A stretch of 64,000 bases of DNA from Rhea pennata (GCF_028389875.1 NC_084682.1:5094001-5158000); one strand, 5' to 3'. Counted from the stretch's first letter, positions 1 to 27,621 are shown. The notes: a model not told the origin generated them from the sequence alone. Numbers and translations: made by a program.

Positions 1-999
1 TTGAATTCAAAAGCTCTGAAATAAGGCTGGGCTTGAAAGGCAGATGTAATACTGTCTCTATCAGGAAGCTGCTAAATACCATTCCCTTAGATATGAATAT
101 GTATTTATCTTATGCTTGTTACACAAAATATATTTAAAATGCCAAGGTAAAGTATGTGTGTACACGTTGCCTGCTAAACTAAATTCAGATTTGGGTTTGG
201 CCAGGAAACATCCATGCTGATTCAACATGCTATGATTTAATATTTCTTTGAGTAGGAGTGTTGGCTAGAGGAGGGAAACAATGCAGTATGTAACAGCAGC
301 AGGGCTGTTCCTCTCCCTGAATTATGTGCTTTAAGAAACTGTGACCCTTGCAGTATCTTCTGCAAATGTAATGGAGATGTTCTGGAGATGTACAGAATGC
401 ATCTTGGTAGTATCATGATACTATAGCTTGATTCCCTTTCTTCTAGTAAAATTCAGCTCATGTCATTTTGGGCTTAAGTCAAAAAGTCTTCTGTCATCCC
501 AAGACTGAGGGTACTTCTCACTTGTTTTGTTTTTTAAGAAAACTCTCTTGCTTTCAGTTTGCCTCTTTCTAGTAGCAGCAGCGTAAGCAATAACATACAG
601 CTGCACCTCTGCAACAAGTTTTCCTAATTCAGAAGATCCAAAGTGTGATGCTTAGACTTCCCCACCAGTTTAGGAAAGGTAGATGGCCTTTCTTGCTTTC
701 TGCAATGTGACTGTCAGAAGTGTGCCTCACGTACTGTTTTCTTTCTGGAAGTTTGAGCATACCTTTTAAGTAACAGGAGAAATCAGGTTATTGTTAAATA
801 ATTTGTAAACATTCTGATTTATACTTGATATTCAAATCTGATGTCTATCAAAAAGGCAAATGTGTAGAGTATGAATAGAGCATACAAACAAGTGTAAGCT
901 AAGTATGTGTGGCAAGAGAAATGTTAACGTTATGGTTGACTACTTTTTTCACAAGATTATATAATGCCATGTTGGAGCATATAAACAGAAATAGCCTAC

Positions 1000-1535
1000 A
1001 ATGTGAGGTCACCCAGCTCTGCTCAGCACTTGTGGGGGCTTAGCTGGACAGCAGCATCCAGTTTAGGTACTGCACCTCAAAAGATGTGGACCAAAAAGAG
1101 TGCAGAGAAAAGTGATAAGAATGATCAGAAGACTTGAAAAATATGACTGATAAGCAGAAAGAGCCATGGTGTTTACTCAGAGAAAAGGGGAGACATCATT
1201 TTCTTTTAATTCATAAATAGGTACTTCAAAGAAGGGAATTTTGTTCCCACTGCTCATGATAAATAGATCAACAAGTCATGGTCTCTAACTGCAGCAAGAT
1301 TCAGTGAGATTAGGAAAAGTTTTCTAGTGATAAAAATAGTGCAGTGATACAAATAGTGAAGCTCTGGACTAAACTGCCTGAGGAAGTGTGGAGTCTCCTT
1401 TGTTGGAGATCTTTACAAAAGCTTACAAAAAACATGCCAGAAATGGCTTTGGTTGATCCTTGCTTAGGGCAAAGGGATGCACGAGATGATCTTTTGAGGT
1501 TCCTTCTGGCCTTAGGGTTCTGTAATGCACAATCT
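1000..1535 (+). mobile_element. Decayed CR1 LINE 3'-end fragment
   Basis: Reads as a degenerate CR1 3' end in the + orientation. It has a GAGGTCACCCAGCTCTGCTC-like segment, a GATCAGAAGACTTGAAAA segment and the CTGCCTGAGGAAGTGTGGAG / TTGGAGATCTTTACAAAAG part. It then has GGGATGCACGAGATGATCTTTTGAGGTTCCTTCTGGCC near 1475-1515, the usual bird CR1 tail order. Heavily diverged and not coding. CR1 is the dominant LINE of birds and reptiles, which supports the taxonomic call. Confidence 0.75.
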
Positions 1536-2969
1536 CTACCTCATGCTGTTACTTGCATTGAGGCAAGTAAACAGTCTTGTGCTTGATGCTGAATCCTGGT
1601 GGCTCTGAAACAAAGCCAAATCTCTTGGAAAGTTGTATTATACACAATATTTTGGTTATGACTAATGCATGTGTTGTTTTGGGGAGCTTTTTTCTTCCAA
1701 AAGGTCAGTAATTTAGTCTTCCAAAATCTTTGTTTGTGACATTACACCAGTTCTTCTACTTCCTTTATGCTATCTACCAGATACACCAGAGGGTTATAGC
1801 AGTCAGAGAGTTAACTTCTTCTCTGGAGGTTTAGCTGATTAATGGCTGTGTTGCCCATGCCAGCTCTGTTGATTGAGTTTGACAAATTAAAAACTGTTTC
1901 CAAGCCAGTTTTTGTCAATTTGGGTATTTAAAAGTATTGTCCACTGTGGCTTATCTTTGCAGTTCTTGCCCAGATATTTCCCAGTACAGCTTATACAATG
2001 CTATGTTTTTTCCCACTTTCCTTCAAAGGAGGAAAAAAAAAAAAAAGAGCACAAAACTTACATGCTAAAATGTGCTAAAGGAAATGAAGCCATTCTGGCA
2101 GAAGCAGTTTTGCATTTATGCCCAGCAACTTCGTAAATTCTTTTTAAGAAGGAACGGGCAAAAGGAGGGAAAATACATATGCCAAAGGGAGGGCTGTATT
2201 TCTTCTGCTTTGAAAATTCCAAGGGGTGTTGAACAAACAGTTCTAAGGTTCATGCTAATGCCTCTTCCTAAAATTTAAGGCTGGCAGAATACTTGTTGGG
2301 TATTTTGTGGTTTGCTGCCTGGGTGACAACAGTCCACGATGGCCAATCCTGTGCCTTTGATCGGAGTTGATAGCTGCATGCTCTTGCTAACCAGCAGTCT
2401 GTTGTTCGTGAAATAGCCCATCAAATCTTAGTGGCAAGTGAACTTGTTTTTAGATTGTAGCTTGAAAGATGAATAAAATCTGCATGTGTAAAATTATTTC
2501 CCATTAACATGCTATCTACATTAAGACGGAGAAGTTCCTGAAAATTAGCCTTATGCTTCTGCTTCAAAAAAATAAATATTTTGTCTTCTGAAAGAGTTTC
2601 TGAAGCAGCTGAAATGAATTTTACATGATAACAGAGGAAAAAATGAAAAATCAATCTAGCTATAAATACCTCCTTTACTATTTAGTTTTGGCTTATTTTT
2701 GTGTTGGTATCCAGCCTCAGTGAACGCTGGGTAATGCAAGCTGGCACTATGCCTCATTCTGGTTCATTTAGGTCTGCTGAGTTGGATCACAGCCGAGATT
2801 CAAGTAATGATTGGTTTCAAAAAAAAAAAAAAAAAAACTTCTGAGAAATCAATGCTAAGAATCTGAAACTGAAGTTTCTTGCAGGGTATTTATTCATGTG
2901 TCCTTAATTTTGCTATTGGAAAAAATGAGGAAAAGATGATAAAAAATTGCACCTCAGCTCTTGGCTCAG

Positions 2970-3250
2970 GGAAGACACAATGGTTTCCTGGCGCACGCTG
3001 CCCTTTTGTCCTAAAGGAAAAAACAGTAACGGGATCAGCAGCCCTCAGCCGTGGGATTAAGAATCAAGACGGTCAAGTCGGTGATTGAGAGGCCGTGTGC
3101 TCCGTAAGAAGGCTGAGAAAGTTCGTCTTGTCCTGCACAGCGAAAGGCACGGCTGGATCCAGCAGAGCCTCGGCCTTTTCTCGGGTTCAGGGTAGTTGAT
3201 GAGTGCAGCCGGGGGAGATGACGGACTTGGCCCAGCACCTCTCCAGCAGA
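2970..3250. promoter_or_regulatory. CpG-enriched patch, possible distal SLC6A4 promoter
   Basis: About fifteen CpG dinucleotides fall within about 260 bp, in a region otherwise strongly CpG-depleted and AT-rich. It lies about 11 kb upstream of the first coding exon; human SLC6A4 also places its non-coding exon 1 more than 10 kb upstream of the ATG exon. No donor or transcription start could be fixed by eye. Confidence 0.3.
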
Positions 3251-3707
3251 GTACTATGGGAGTGTGTAAATGAGAAGCAGGCTGCTTTACTCCAGTCGGT
3301 TCTCAGGAACTGGTTTAGAGTCAATCAAAATTAAACTCTCTCTTCAAAATGGAAATGATGTGGCAATAAGCTTAGCTTGCTAAAATTAAGCAGAGAAAGC
3401 TCAATGCCTGATGGACCACTTTACAAAAAAAATTAACGTCCAACCAGTAAAAAGATGCTTAGGTTAGAATGAAATGCAAACAAACAAACAAAAAACACAA
3501 CAAAACCCCACGCCTTCCCCTCCCTGTTTCAGTGCCATTTCTTCAGTTCGTACCCTTTGCACGTTTTAAAAAGACCTTTGGATTGCTGTGGAACCAGCCA
3601 ACCGACAAATAGTTTCCTTTTCCAAATTGTATCAATAAAAGCATCTAATTTTCATGTGATAATCCAAAGAGTTTCTCTGACAGCTGTAAGATATTGACAG
3701 GCCATGT

Positions 3708-3715
3708 TATAAAGG
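3708..3715 (+). promoter_or_regulatory. TATA-like box
   Basis: TATAAAGG about 460 bp downstream of the CpG-enriched patch, on the SLC6A4 strand. TATAAA occurs by chance in AT-rich DNA, so this is only a candidate core promoter element. Confidence 0.12.
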
Positions 3716-6700
3716 TCAGCTGCCTCAGTTTCAGTCAGAAGTTCAAGAATAATAAATGCTGCTGATCAAGAAAAGGAAGAGGCAGGAGGAGAGGTTACAT
3801 CTGGTGGCAGTTTGGAAGTGACCAGAATGAGATTTCTCCCCCAGAACGTTCTCTCTCTACACAGCTCTTGTGGAAGCAACACAAACCTCTTAAACCCATC
3901 GAACTCTGAGATGTGTATCCCAGCGTAGGAAATAGCAGAGAAGGACAAACAGAATTCCTCTCTCTTTCATCCCAAAGCCAACCTTAACAGCTTCTAAATG
4001 TAGTCTGATTCATAACTAAGCAAAAGATGGGAACAAGTAAATATGTAAAATTTCTCTTGTTTTGTGTTATTTGTGAGGTTGTTCCTGTCCTCTTACTGGC
4101 AGTGCAGCACAGACATGCTTGCATGACTTGCATCATTACTGACTTTGTGGTAGAGCTGGTACTACTGTCTGCAGGTAAGCTGCTTAATGCTTCCCATGGT
4201 TGCCCTGGCATTGGCGACTGGCATCTACAGCTGCTTCCTCTGTACGGAGCTGCGGAAGCATTTGAAGTTATGTTGCTACCAAACAACTGTGTAAAGTTTC
4301 TTCCTTTTGTTTTTCCATACTTGCCCTAAAATCAATAAGATTTTCTCCACTAATACGTAGAAGACTCCTTGATGTTCTGGAGCTGATTCAGTATCCAAAA
4401 GCTTTCACGTGATGGATAGGTAAGTGTCATAAAGTTGAGGGGACAGCCTGAAAGCTTAAGTCTGTTTTTTCTATTATGCCCAAAAGGCTCTAGACTCTTT
4501 GGCAAGAGATTTAAAAAACCTTCACTGCTGCAAAAGACATCAATGAAAAAAAGCAATTGAAGTGAAAGACCAGGATAAGCCAAAAAGGGTGTTTTTGTGT
4601 TCTTAACATGCTGTTTTTCACATTACAGCTTTGTATGCTCTACAAAAATAACTAAATACTGACACTGCATGTCACCAATGTGACCAAATGAAAGCAGTTT
4701 AACTGCAAGTGTTGACCAAGATGAATGGTATTCAACAGCATTTCAGAACTTGGTAAAAAAAAATGCTTTCAGTAGAGACTAAGATGGAGGAAAAACTTCA
4801 GACAAGGGTCAAGGTGCCTATAAAAGTTTTTACACACATGGATGTACAAATAGCAGAGGAACCCAAAGAATATGAAGATAAATTTTATTTCCTGTATGAG
4901 ACTAGCATAAGCGAGTTTGGAAAATCCATTCCAGTTTCCCAGTGCTGGTGTGCTGGAAATGTGTGTGTAAGAGGAGGCACAGACCCTCGGTGCCACCCAG
5001 CCTCCTGCCTCCTAAGAAAGAAAAAGCCCAGTATCCACAGCATGGGGTCTAATGCTCCGACGAGTACTTAAGCATTAAAACGTTGTACTTTGATCTTAAG
5101 TAAGATTTAGTGGATGAACCACAGCAGTCTTTGTCCTCACAAACTCTTCAGAATAAGACAAAACAGCGGGAAGACTGTGAACATTATAACGTGTAAAAAC
5201 ACTAACTTGCTTTTCTTCCTCTAACTGCAGCGAAGCAGAGATTAGCACAACTGTTTATTTTGGAAAGAAGAGTACAGGAGGACGACGCAGCATGGCAGAG
5301 AGAAGACAAGTTAGATGTTGCTATCTTGAGTAAAAGAACAACAAATCTCTAAAACAATTAAAGGTTACGAAGCTAATGTAACAAAATACTTTCAATGTGC
5401 TGTCTGCAAGAATTAATGGGAAAGCAAAGATTCTGCTTAACACGCCTGATGTTTGTAATTGCAGTACCTGAGCTATCCTTGAGATGGTGCAAATGACACA
5501 CTGCTGCTTGTCTGCTGGTGTCAGCAGGGGACCAGAAGGCAGAAAAAGTGCTAATTATAACTCTGTGTTTTTTAGTTTTCAGAGTTTGTTTACATATAAT
5601 GGTTTGGGACACTTCTCTGAAAACTAGCAGTAACTTACAGCAAGACTGCTGATGCTCTGACGATTAGCTATTCTTATCTTCCCCCTACTGTTTTTCTACT
5701 TTCTTTTTCAAACCCATCACATAAACCGTGGCACTATTTTACTGATCTATGATTTATCACCTTTTATAAACAAATCGTAAAGTTGAGAAATGAAGAAACT
5801 CTGGATGAAAGAAACTGGAGAAAAAGCATGTGTCAGATGTTGAGTCAGATGTTTTGAGGAGTAGTAAGACGAAATCACTTGTTGAGCTTATTGAAACAGA
5901 AAAATGCTTTTTAAAGAAATTGTCCTTCAAAATTTTAAAACAGAACTAAACTTATCTTTATTTCTTCGTTAAAATAATGTAAACATTGAGTAATGAATAT
6001 TATTCTTTCCAGTCCTTTTACTGTGATAATATCCCAGTCCTTCATCTCTTTCTGTAATCAACAGACCCACATGCAAACTTGTAATTACAGACTCCCTCAA
6101 AACTTCAGTCCCATTTATTGTCTCTTTCCCCACCGCCGTTCTGCTATATACAGCTGTAATAACAGACAACAAAACTGTCCCTTACCAGAAGAGCTTCCCT
6201 CAGCCTTACTCTAGCCTCACTGGATCCTGCTCTCGTGAGCTGATCAGAACACACAAATGTAGCCACCCACCTCTAGGAGGAAAGCTGAGCTGCAGCCCTG
6301 GTGAAACATAAAGTTTATTTGACTAAAGTGACGCAAAAATTCTTAAAGAGCTCTTTGGCAGCAGATTATCTGAAATCAGACCATGTGAGAGGGACTGGTG
6401 TACAAAAACCTCAACAAGATGCTGAGTTGCCCACAGGCTGCACTTCCGAGGCTCTGAAGTGAACGTGGGGTTGGGGTTACTCGAGCTTGGATAACTCCTG
6501 GGAAAGCGCTTCAAACCCATCCGAAGGACAGGTACTTTACAATTTTGTTTCTAATACACAGATATCTAAAGGATTTTATGAAATTTAGACAGACTCCTGG
6601 AAGCCTGTCTCCAGAGCCTACCTTCTAAATTGAGCAGATATCAGAGTTTCATTAACTTTCACTCTTTGTTACCTTGTTCAACTTTGGTTACGAACTCTGA

Positions 6701-9700
6701 AATACTAATGACAGTCTAAAATGTATATAATGTTTTTGAGTGTTTGATATTTAAATGAACTTTTAAGGTCTTGAGTTAATTTAAAAAAATCTGAGAAAAT
6801 ACACATCTAACGTAAGTTTGGAAAAAAAATACATTGATTTTTGGTGAAAGTTTGCTCTATTTTTTTTTCTTTTTCTTTTTAATATATGCTTTTCCTTGCT
6901 TTTCTGATGCTATATCCCCTCCTCTGCCTTTTTCAGGCACTTGTCCAGCACTTAAATATTAGGAGTTATATGCCTGCAGCAGAACATGTTATGACAATCT
7001 TAAATTAGAATTTTGGCAGTTCATATAGTTGTATTGTGAACATAAAAAAAATTTTTTTTTGAAAAAACATTAAACTACAACAAAAGAAAAATAAAGGGAA
7101 GAAGTAGCATCTAAAGCAAAAAAAATCAGTGCAAACTGTTATTTATTTTAAAAGGATAAGGTAAACTTTATTAATCTCATTGAATTATGTTTTAAAAGGT
7201 AAACTTAACTTTTAACTTCAAAAGGTTCCAGCATAGTAAATTATCTAACTCAATGGGACAGATTTACTATAAATAATAAATCTGAAGAGTATATCATGAA
7301 TATATGTAGAGTCAATCATGTTTACTACTGAAAGCTACTGGCTTGCTGAGTTAGTTTGCTAAGCAATACGGAAGTTTAAGTGAGGAGTACAATGTAATTG
7401 AATATAAAAATAGTCAGGGGAAACATATTTTGGTATGTTAAGAAAGCCTGGGGGAAAAGGATGGTGCAGTCATAGGGCTTGAGATTATTACGTCTGTGGA
7501 ACTTTTTAAATGTAGGTTGTTAGCTGTCGAGCATTTTATCAGGAAAACATCTCACACACTTACGCTTTGTCTGCTGGTGTTTTTGAGTGGATTGACCATA
7601 ATCTTGGAGCGTACTTTGTAAACTTGGCATGTGGCAAATGACTGTTGTGGGTGCATTTTCTAACTGAGCAGGGGGAGATGAGTTTCAACTTGTTATATAC
7701 ATTAACAAAAACTGCCCTCAAACTGGAAAGTTAACTAAGAAGAAATTCCCACACATGGCAATATGCAGCATATTTAATCTCATTCCTGCCTTCCTGCAAG
7801 GAAATGTTTAAGCAGCTGAGTTTTCGCTAGGAACAGCATTAAGAGCCTAAAGAAATGTTGATTTTGTACCCTTGCGTTTTCTCTGAAGTTGTTTAACTCT
7901 TTTCAAAATGTATTAGTGCAGCTCTGTAGGTCTGGCAATCTGTATTTTATACAACTAATACAACATAATGAAGCCCGTCTATGATAAGTGTTTCATAAAA
8001 CACTTAAGTAGAGCTTGGAGCCTGAATAATGGGATTGTAACTTGGAGACTGCCGTTAACAAGTATCTTCAAAGAAACATCACCTTGGAATACTTGTGACT
8101 GTTTCTTTATTTTCGTTAGGTAAAAACACTGCAAGCCTAAGTATGAATACATGCACGCTGGCATACATATGCAGCCAGCCTTTCACTTTTGAGTAAGTGA
8201 ACAGGTCTCTTGATAGATTGTGCACATTAATTTGCCTAAGCAGAATGATATTAAGGAACAGTGCTGAGTTCATTTGGTGAAAACTGCTCTATTAGGACTC
8301 TTCCTTCAAGTTTGTATAAATAATTTGAGGAAGAAAAAAAAGGAATATCATTCCTTCTAAGCTTATCTGTTTCCTTGCACTATGTGTGAACACTCTCCGG
8401 CCATAAAATGTATTTTCTTCCCCCTCTCTGTTGTTTAAATGAGTGTCATCAGTTTGGCAGCATTCCCACTACAATACAGTGTCTATTCTCAACAATTTTT
8501 ATTGGTAAGATCTGTTTCCTGCCTACTCTATAATTTCAGACTGAAACATGCACAAGATTATGACATCAAATTCACAGTACAAGTTTATATTGCCCAATAA
8601 TACTGTTTTTAGAAGTGCTACTTTTACATCTTATCTAAGTTTAATCTTGCCTGGGAACACGCAGGTTAACTGAAGAAAGCTTACTACTTATGCCATCCTT
8701 CCTTTGGTAAGTAGCTTCTTATTCTGCCAAAAGGGTCACTTTTTCCATGGGACTACTTGTTGAGTACAGCTCCACTCTGTTTTAATAAGAATGTGAGCCA
8801 GCCCTTGGACAGTTGCAATTATTCACATACAGGATCCATTTGGCCACCTATATACTGCAAATTTATTATAAAATATGTATTATAGTGATGTGCAGAAATA
8901 CGAAACCCAATTACACTTAGAAACATTGGTAATGGGATCAGATGTGATATGCATGGAAATAATCCAGTACTTTCAGTGGATTTTGATCATTCTTGATCAA
9001 AAATCAGTTTTGAATGTCTTAAAACAGATGAAGCATAGCTAAAAGAAACTGAAGAGAGAAATTCCTAGTTGTTGAGGGATGGTCTAGACATCAGCTTGTA
9101 TCTGCTTTGCCTGTACTCTCTCTGATTCTCAGGTTATCAGCAGCCATATTAAATCTGGGGCTATATATCAACTTATTATGTATTTATGAATATCAGTTCT
9201 AGAAATCTGAAATACAATCCACCACAGTTATTATAAATTTTCCTAATGGAAACAAACTAATAGAAAAAGATACTCTAGAGTACTCATTTCTTATTGAAAT
9301 CAGTATATGTAAACGCATACAAAAGCAAATGGCATTTTTTTTTATGAACTCTGACTCATCTACAACAAACAACAGGTAAAACTCATCATAATGCAGTACA
9401 ATCTGGTTTCAAGATTTAACTGGCTGAAATATTGTTATTTTCTAACAGCTCCTCATATTGGAGCATGTGAGCTATCCTGTAAAATTTTAACTGAAGTGTG
9501 ATTTCTAGCCTGTGCAAAATGGGAGGAAAAGTAAGTTTAAGACTGTATACTCCCTCACTCCACACATGCAGCAAAATAGGAATTCCCTAGTCCACAAAAA
9601 CATGTCAAAAGGGATAATCTTTACAACGTTCACACTGTCGTCCAAGTCATGTGCCTCCCATCCTGTGCAGAAAGACAGACCAGGACTGTGTGAGGAGACG

Positions 9701-12700
9701 TGGGGGAAGACCAGGAATGCTTACATCTACATTTATTGGAATCAAGTATCTCGAAAACCACATATCACAGGTCAGAGTTGATACTGTGGCTCAGAGATGA
9801 AAATAGTACCTACGGATAAACTTTATAGCATTTTTCTGTACAGCATTCATGATTTCTCTCCTCATACAAACATTTTCTTGATTTTTTATATAAAAAAGAA
9901 TTTCCATGAACCCTGGGCTTTTACAGACAACTGCTGGTGTGAACTGCATCTTTACTGAAAGGCAGTCGAGCAGCTAAATAATTTCAACTATCTTAAATAC
10001 TTCCTGATAAAAATGAGATTTAGGCCAATTTCACAGAAATAATTTTAACTTTTAAGTGGAAATGAGGGAAGTGTTTGGTCTGTTTACCAAGAATATGGGG
10101 TAAATTTCTCTTAGAGTTTAAAGCAGCTGAATTCTTTGTAATTGCCAGCATGTAAGTGGACAGAAGTAAGGCAGATGGAACACCGTGAGCGACAACAGTA
10201 GTGTGAGAATCCTCCTCCGGGAATGCAGCTGTAAGTCAGTGGCTGGTACTCCAGCAAGTGCTGGGTTATTAAATCAGCACATTAAAAAAAAACTGTTTGA
10301 AGTGAAATATATGCAAATATACATACTTTGCAGCTGTAGGAGTTAAAAAGTGTGTGATCATTTGGAGACAAATAGTAACTTTTGTAACAAGCCTTGTACT
10401 GAGGAGTTCAGCAAGTCAGGAATTTGCACTGCTGCCCTGTTGTAAATAAAGTATTTCTCCAGGTGACATGAGGCAACGTACTGACGTTTGCCTCCCTTGC
10501 AGCATCCAGTATTTGCTACACCTCAGCCTCATCGTTTTAATCTCCTAAACACATTAAAAGTCAATTCTCTCCTTTCCAAAATGCAGGAAAATCAGTTTGT
10601 ATTAGAGCGCTGGAAAGATTTGTTTCATTGCATGGTGGGATCATTAAAGGAAGGGGATCCCCACATTGCCACAAGAGGTCACTAACATGCCCCCCAAAAT
10701 AAACAAGCCAATGATCCCTTGATCCCAACATGCCCCGCTCAGAAAGGAACTGGACCCCAGGACGGTGATGCTCCTAGCAGATCGCTTTGCTAGATGCAAC
10801 GGAGTTGGTTTTGCGTATCAAGGGAGAGACAGGGCCTTTTAAATCTACAGCTCCGGTTCAAATTTAGCTCTATGTGGGAGTAATCAAAAATTATCATTTA
10901 ATTAATATTTGGCTTACGAGAACTGTGTTGGAGGCTTCAGTCTAGCTGCTAGATACACATGTTCAATCATCCACACCAGCACGTTTGACGAAAAAAGCAA
11001 AGCACAGAGCAGTTGCACTTTTTGTTAGTTGGTGCCTCTCTAGAGCAGAGCCGAGCTTCCCTGGGACTGAGTCAAGCTTCACTCCTCTTTAGCCACTCTT
11101 TGCACAAGGAGCAGTGCGGTTTACAGTGCTGGCAACGGGACACCTTCCACATGCTTGTGGAAAGCACAGTACCAGTGACAGGGAAGCTGCTCTTCAGAAT
11201 AATCTCTGTTCGGAGCTACTGGAGAGAGGGACGTCACAGACACGGCCTCTAAAGGAGCAAGGCCACATTTACAAAGCACGGATCAAAACTAAATGCAGGC
11301 GCAGCTATCTTTCTTTTTTGCTTTCTCTTTTTCTTTCCTTTTTCTTTGGTAGCTAATTCTGTTGGTGATAAGAAGCTGATATGTATCTATGTAACAGCAA
11401 CCTTTGCAACAGCTCAGAACAAAAAAATAATAAACTACCATTCCTTGTATCATTCACTAAAAGGACCAAACATTGTTACATTGGATCCTGTAACCAGAGG
11501 GAGATGGACACACAGCGATTAAGTGGAGGCTGGGGTGGGCAAAATCCTCCAGCACTAACATAACTTTCCCTAATGAGTTTAGCATTCATCTCAACCTCCC
11601 ACAGCTCCAGTTCTGCCGCTGTTTACACTGTTTATAGCAGTTACAGTTCCTTCAGATATGCACTTTTCCCTTGAATTGTAACAAGAAGGGACAAGGAGGA
11701 CATTCTCCAGTGAGGTAACTTGAAGTTTATTTTTTCAGGATACTGAAATCTTATGGTTCTGGAACCACTCTGTTTTCATGTGCCAGCCATGCCTCTATGA
11801 AGATACAGCTGTAAAGTCTATCACTCCAGAGGTATTTCCCGTGACAGCTACCAGCCGTAATATTCTTTCAGAAAGGAGTAGTGTGAAGCCCACCTGAAGC
11901 CCTGGAAAGTTCACGAGTCATTTTACAGCTCTGAGGTTAAAACTACTGAAAATCATACAAAAATATTTTAAATGCTTTGGTATTTCTTTCCTCTGCCCTG
12001 GAGAAGACTAGAAGGCACCTAGAACTGGTAAAGATAGCAATCTTGCTTGTCACGCACGCAGGAAAGCAACAATACTTTCAGCAGTTTCTCTCAGTATAGA
12101 ATGTGCCAAGAACGAGCTATGTGCAGAAATAAAATGTTGAATAAATACATTAAATGCTTAAACCTCAGGTATGGAAAATTCAGTCCTACAAAATAATGTA
12201 GTTAAATCAACATACTTTACTGCTTTCTCATTTACGAGTCAGGGGTGTAAAGTCCAGAACGGCTCAGGTTACTTTTCCATGATCCAATCTTCTATTTAAT
12301 ATGCTCTATACAAGAAGGAGAGAAGGATAGGCTGTGGCCTTTCCTAGGATTTTTATGTTACCACCAGTGGTGGGGGGCCTGTTTTCATCTATACAAGCTC
12401 TTTTGAGACATTTGGAAGGTTCTGGACTCCAAAGACACTGGGTTTTTATACTCTTGCAGGTAAAACAGAAACTACTGTTCTTCGCCATATTATCTTTTTT
12501 TCTGAAACTCTGAAGACGTTTCAGTGTTTGTGGATGATTAACTAATAGTAACAAAGTACTGTTATCGTAGGAATTCAGCATTAATGATGCAGTGTGTGCT
12601 ATATGACGACGTTATCTGGGTAAATACAGAATGTAAGCCTGAAGAACTGACAGCTTTCTGGAAGTTTTAACACCTTCCAGAGACTGCTAGCTTGAGAACA

Positions 12701-14285
12701 TCATCCTGTTTGCTCTGCAGCTTTGTAGCTTTCCTTCTCTTTCTGCTTGCACAGATAATTGTTTAGGAAGAGGTGTAACAAGTTGTCTGTGCACAACGCT
12801 GGAAGCAGGGAACACCTTCAGCTTTAATAATTCTGGCAGTGCCTGCAAATAGTATCTGCTGTCTGCTATCATTTTTCCAACAGTTAAAACTGAAAGGATG
12901 CTTATTCTTCTGCTCAGGATGTTGTAATGATAATTACTGTGGTAAAATCCTTCAGAAGGAAAAATGAGATGTAATTATTGTCATCTAATATTTGGTGGCA
13001 TCATGTAGATTGTATAACCCCTTGCAAGCTACAAAGAAGGCAAGGTTAATGCCCCAAGGGCTTTACAGCCCAAAGGATCAGTTCCTATTTTGAGATTTCA
13101 TTGAGCAGGGCAGCTGGGCAGTTACATTACCTCAGCAAAGGAGCAGAGAACAGAACGTGACCAGCTAAATCACATTTTTTTTTCTGTCATGTTCTCAAGG
13201 AAAAACAAATTGCTTTTTTTTTTTTTTTTAATTTTAATTTCTGAACAGTTTATTTCTCCTGGATTATTCTTCCAGTACATACGTAAAAAGAAGGTAAAGC
13301 CAGAGATTGTCTCAATGCCTCTTTTTTGTTTACGGGGCACATACAGCATAAATTCATGCCTACTACCTTTCCCAGGTCTGGAACTGGGGATGGGTTTTGT
13401 CCTGAATAGATCCAGAAGTTATTTCTTACCGATTCAACCCAGTTGAAGTCTCCTGACCATTTTTTCTTGTTATTAGCACTGACTGAGCCTCAGAAGTCAG
13501 TTGATGCAAATGCAATGACTTTTAAATAGCTTTCTAAACCTTCACTTAAGCCTTGTAGATCCGTTGCTAATCACGGCAGGCCCTGTGAGATTTCTGAATA
13601 CAGATGATTATGAAATGTAGTTTGTGTATCTATTGCTATCTAAGTATTTGTTTAAACACTTCTTTTTCCTTAATGTTGGGTGAATCTGGAAACTAGTGCT
13701 AGAAGTCACAAGATGATCTTATGAAAAGGAAAACCCAGGCGAAATATCAAACTGCTCTTTTTTGTGCAAACTGGCAGTTCCCTGTCGTCTGTGCAAGCAG
13801 TGTTAGAGGGAGGATGTGGGAACAGGTGAGAGCAGGACTGGGATTGCCTGCAAGTTGCCCAACACTGCACTAAAAGTCCAGCAAACCTGGCTCAGTGATT
13901 GAAATCTAAGTGCACAGACGTCTAGTGTAGAAGAGAAAGGTTACCTCCTCTCTATCACCTTTCTCTGTAGATCACTTAGAAATTAGCTGTATCTGCTAAA
14001 TGATTTCAATCGCATGTTGTGATTGCTTCTTATTTTCAAATGTATTTTAATCACAGAATCCGTGGTAGTTTTAACTAGAAAGTTACCAGCATCAACAAGC
14101 CCTATAATGCATTTTAAAACTATTTTTTACTTCTTAGATGGTGTTCGTTCCTACAATCCAGTGGATTTAAATATGGAAGGGAAAATCTAAGAGCACTGGG
14201 AATATAAGAGTGGGAAAGCAAGCCACAACGGGACTCTGCGCTGCTGTCTGTCTGCAAGTGAGCAGAATAAATCACTTTTGGAAAA

Positions 14286-27085
<12,800 letters not shown>

Positions 27086-27615
27086 GTTACCCTATTTTCT
27101 GTGGGGAGAGAGGGAGAGCATAAAAGTTAACTTTCCCCATACTCTCTCCTCCAAAGAATTATGTTTCCAGCCGAGACAACAATTGGAGGAGTTTTCCGTG
27201 GAGGCTGCCACTGACAACAGGCAGTTGGAAACCTGATACCTCCAGTACATACATCCAAGCAATTCAATGAAATCTGCCGTGCGCTTCTAAAAAGACTATA
27301 TTCACTGAAGAACTTACTTATTCTGGAAACACGAGGAGTCTGTATGCATGAGAATACCATTATTCCATGCATGGACACCAGGGCCGTTTGCAAGTATGCA
27401 TGCTTGCGTAAGACGCTATAGGATGAGCATCAGCAGGTAGGATTAGATTTAGAATTGCAAGTCTGTGGCAGTACTCCTGTATCTTCTTCAATGTGATCGT
27501 CTGTACTGGGCCATGTCGTATTTGCTTCTAAGGTTCTAACTGCTTAAACTACACTGAAGAATACAAAAATATTTCTGATAGCCATACATTATCCAAGTAA
27601 CACAGGGTTTTATAA

Positions 27616-27621
27616 AATAAA
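27616..27621 (+). terminator. Candidate proximal poly(A) signal of SLC6A4
   Basis: AATAAA about 530 nt after the stop codon. It would give a short 3' UTR isoform; mammalian SLC6A4 is known to use alternative poly(A) sites. Confidence 0.3.

Larger units (their letters stand above)
1..14137. other. Upstream intergenic/5' intronic region of SLC6A4
   Basis: No convincing protein-coding exon was seen on either strand; the open frames here are short, have no recognisable family and lack coherent splice context. By human synteny BLMH would lie further left on the + strand, but none of its exons was recognised. Contents noted separately: a CR1 fragment, a CpG-enriched patch, a TATA-like box and small homopolymers (A19 at 2819-2837, T-run near 13213-13229). 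The SLC6A4 non-coding first exon(s) are probably here. Confidence 0.6.

Noticed and set aside
1344-1586. 80-codon + strand open frame
   Set aside because: Falls in the 3' part of a CR1 LINE copy and is not a host gene.
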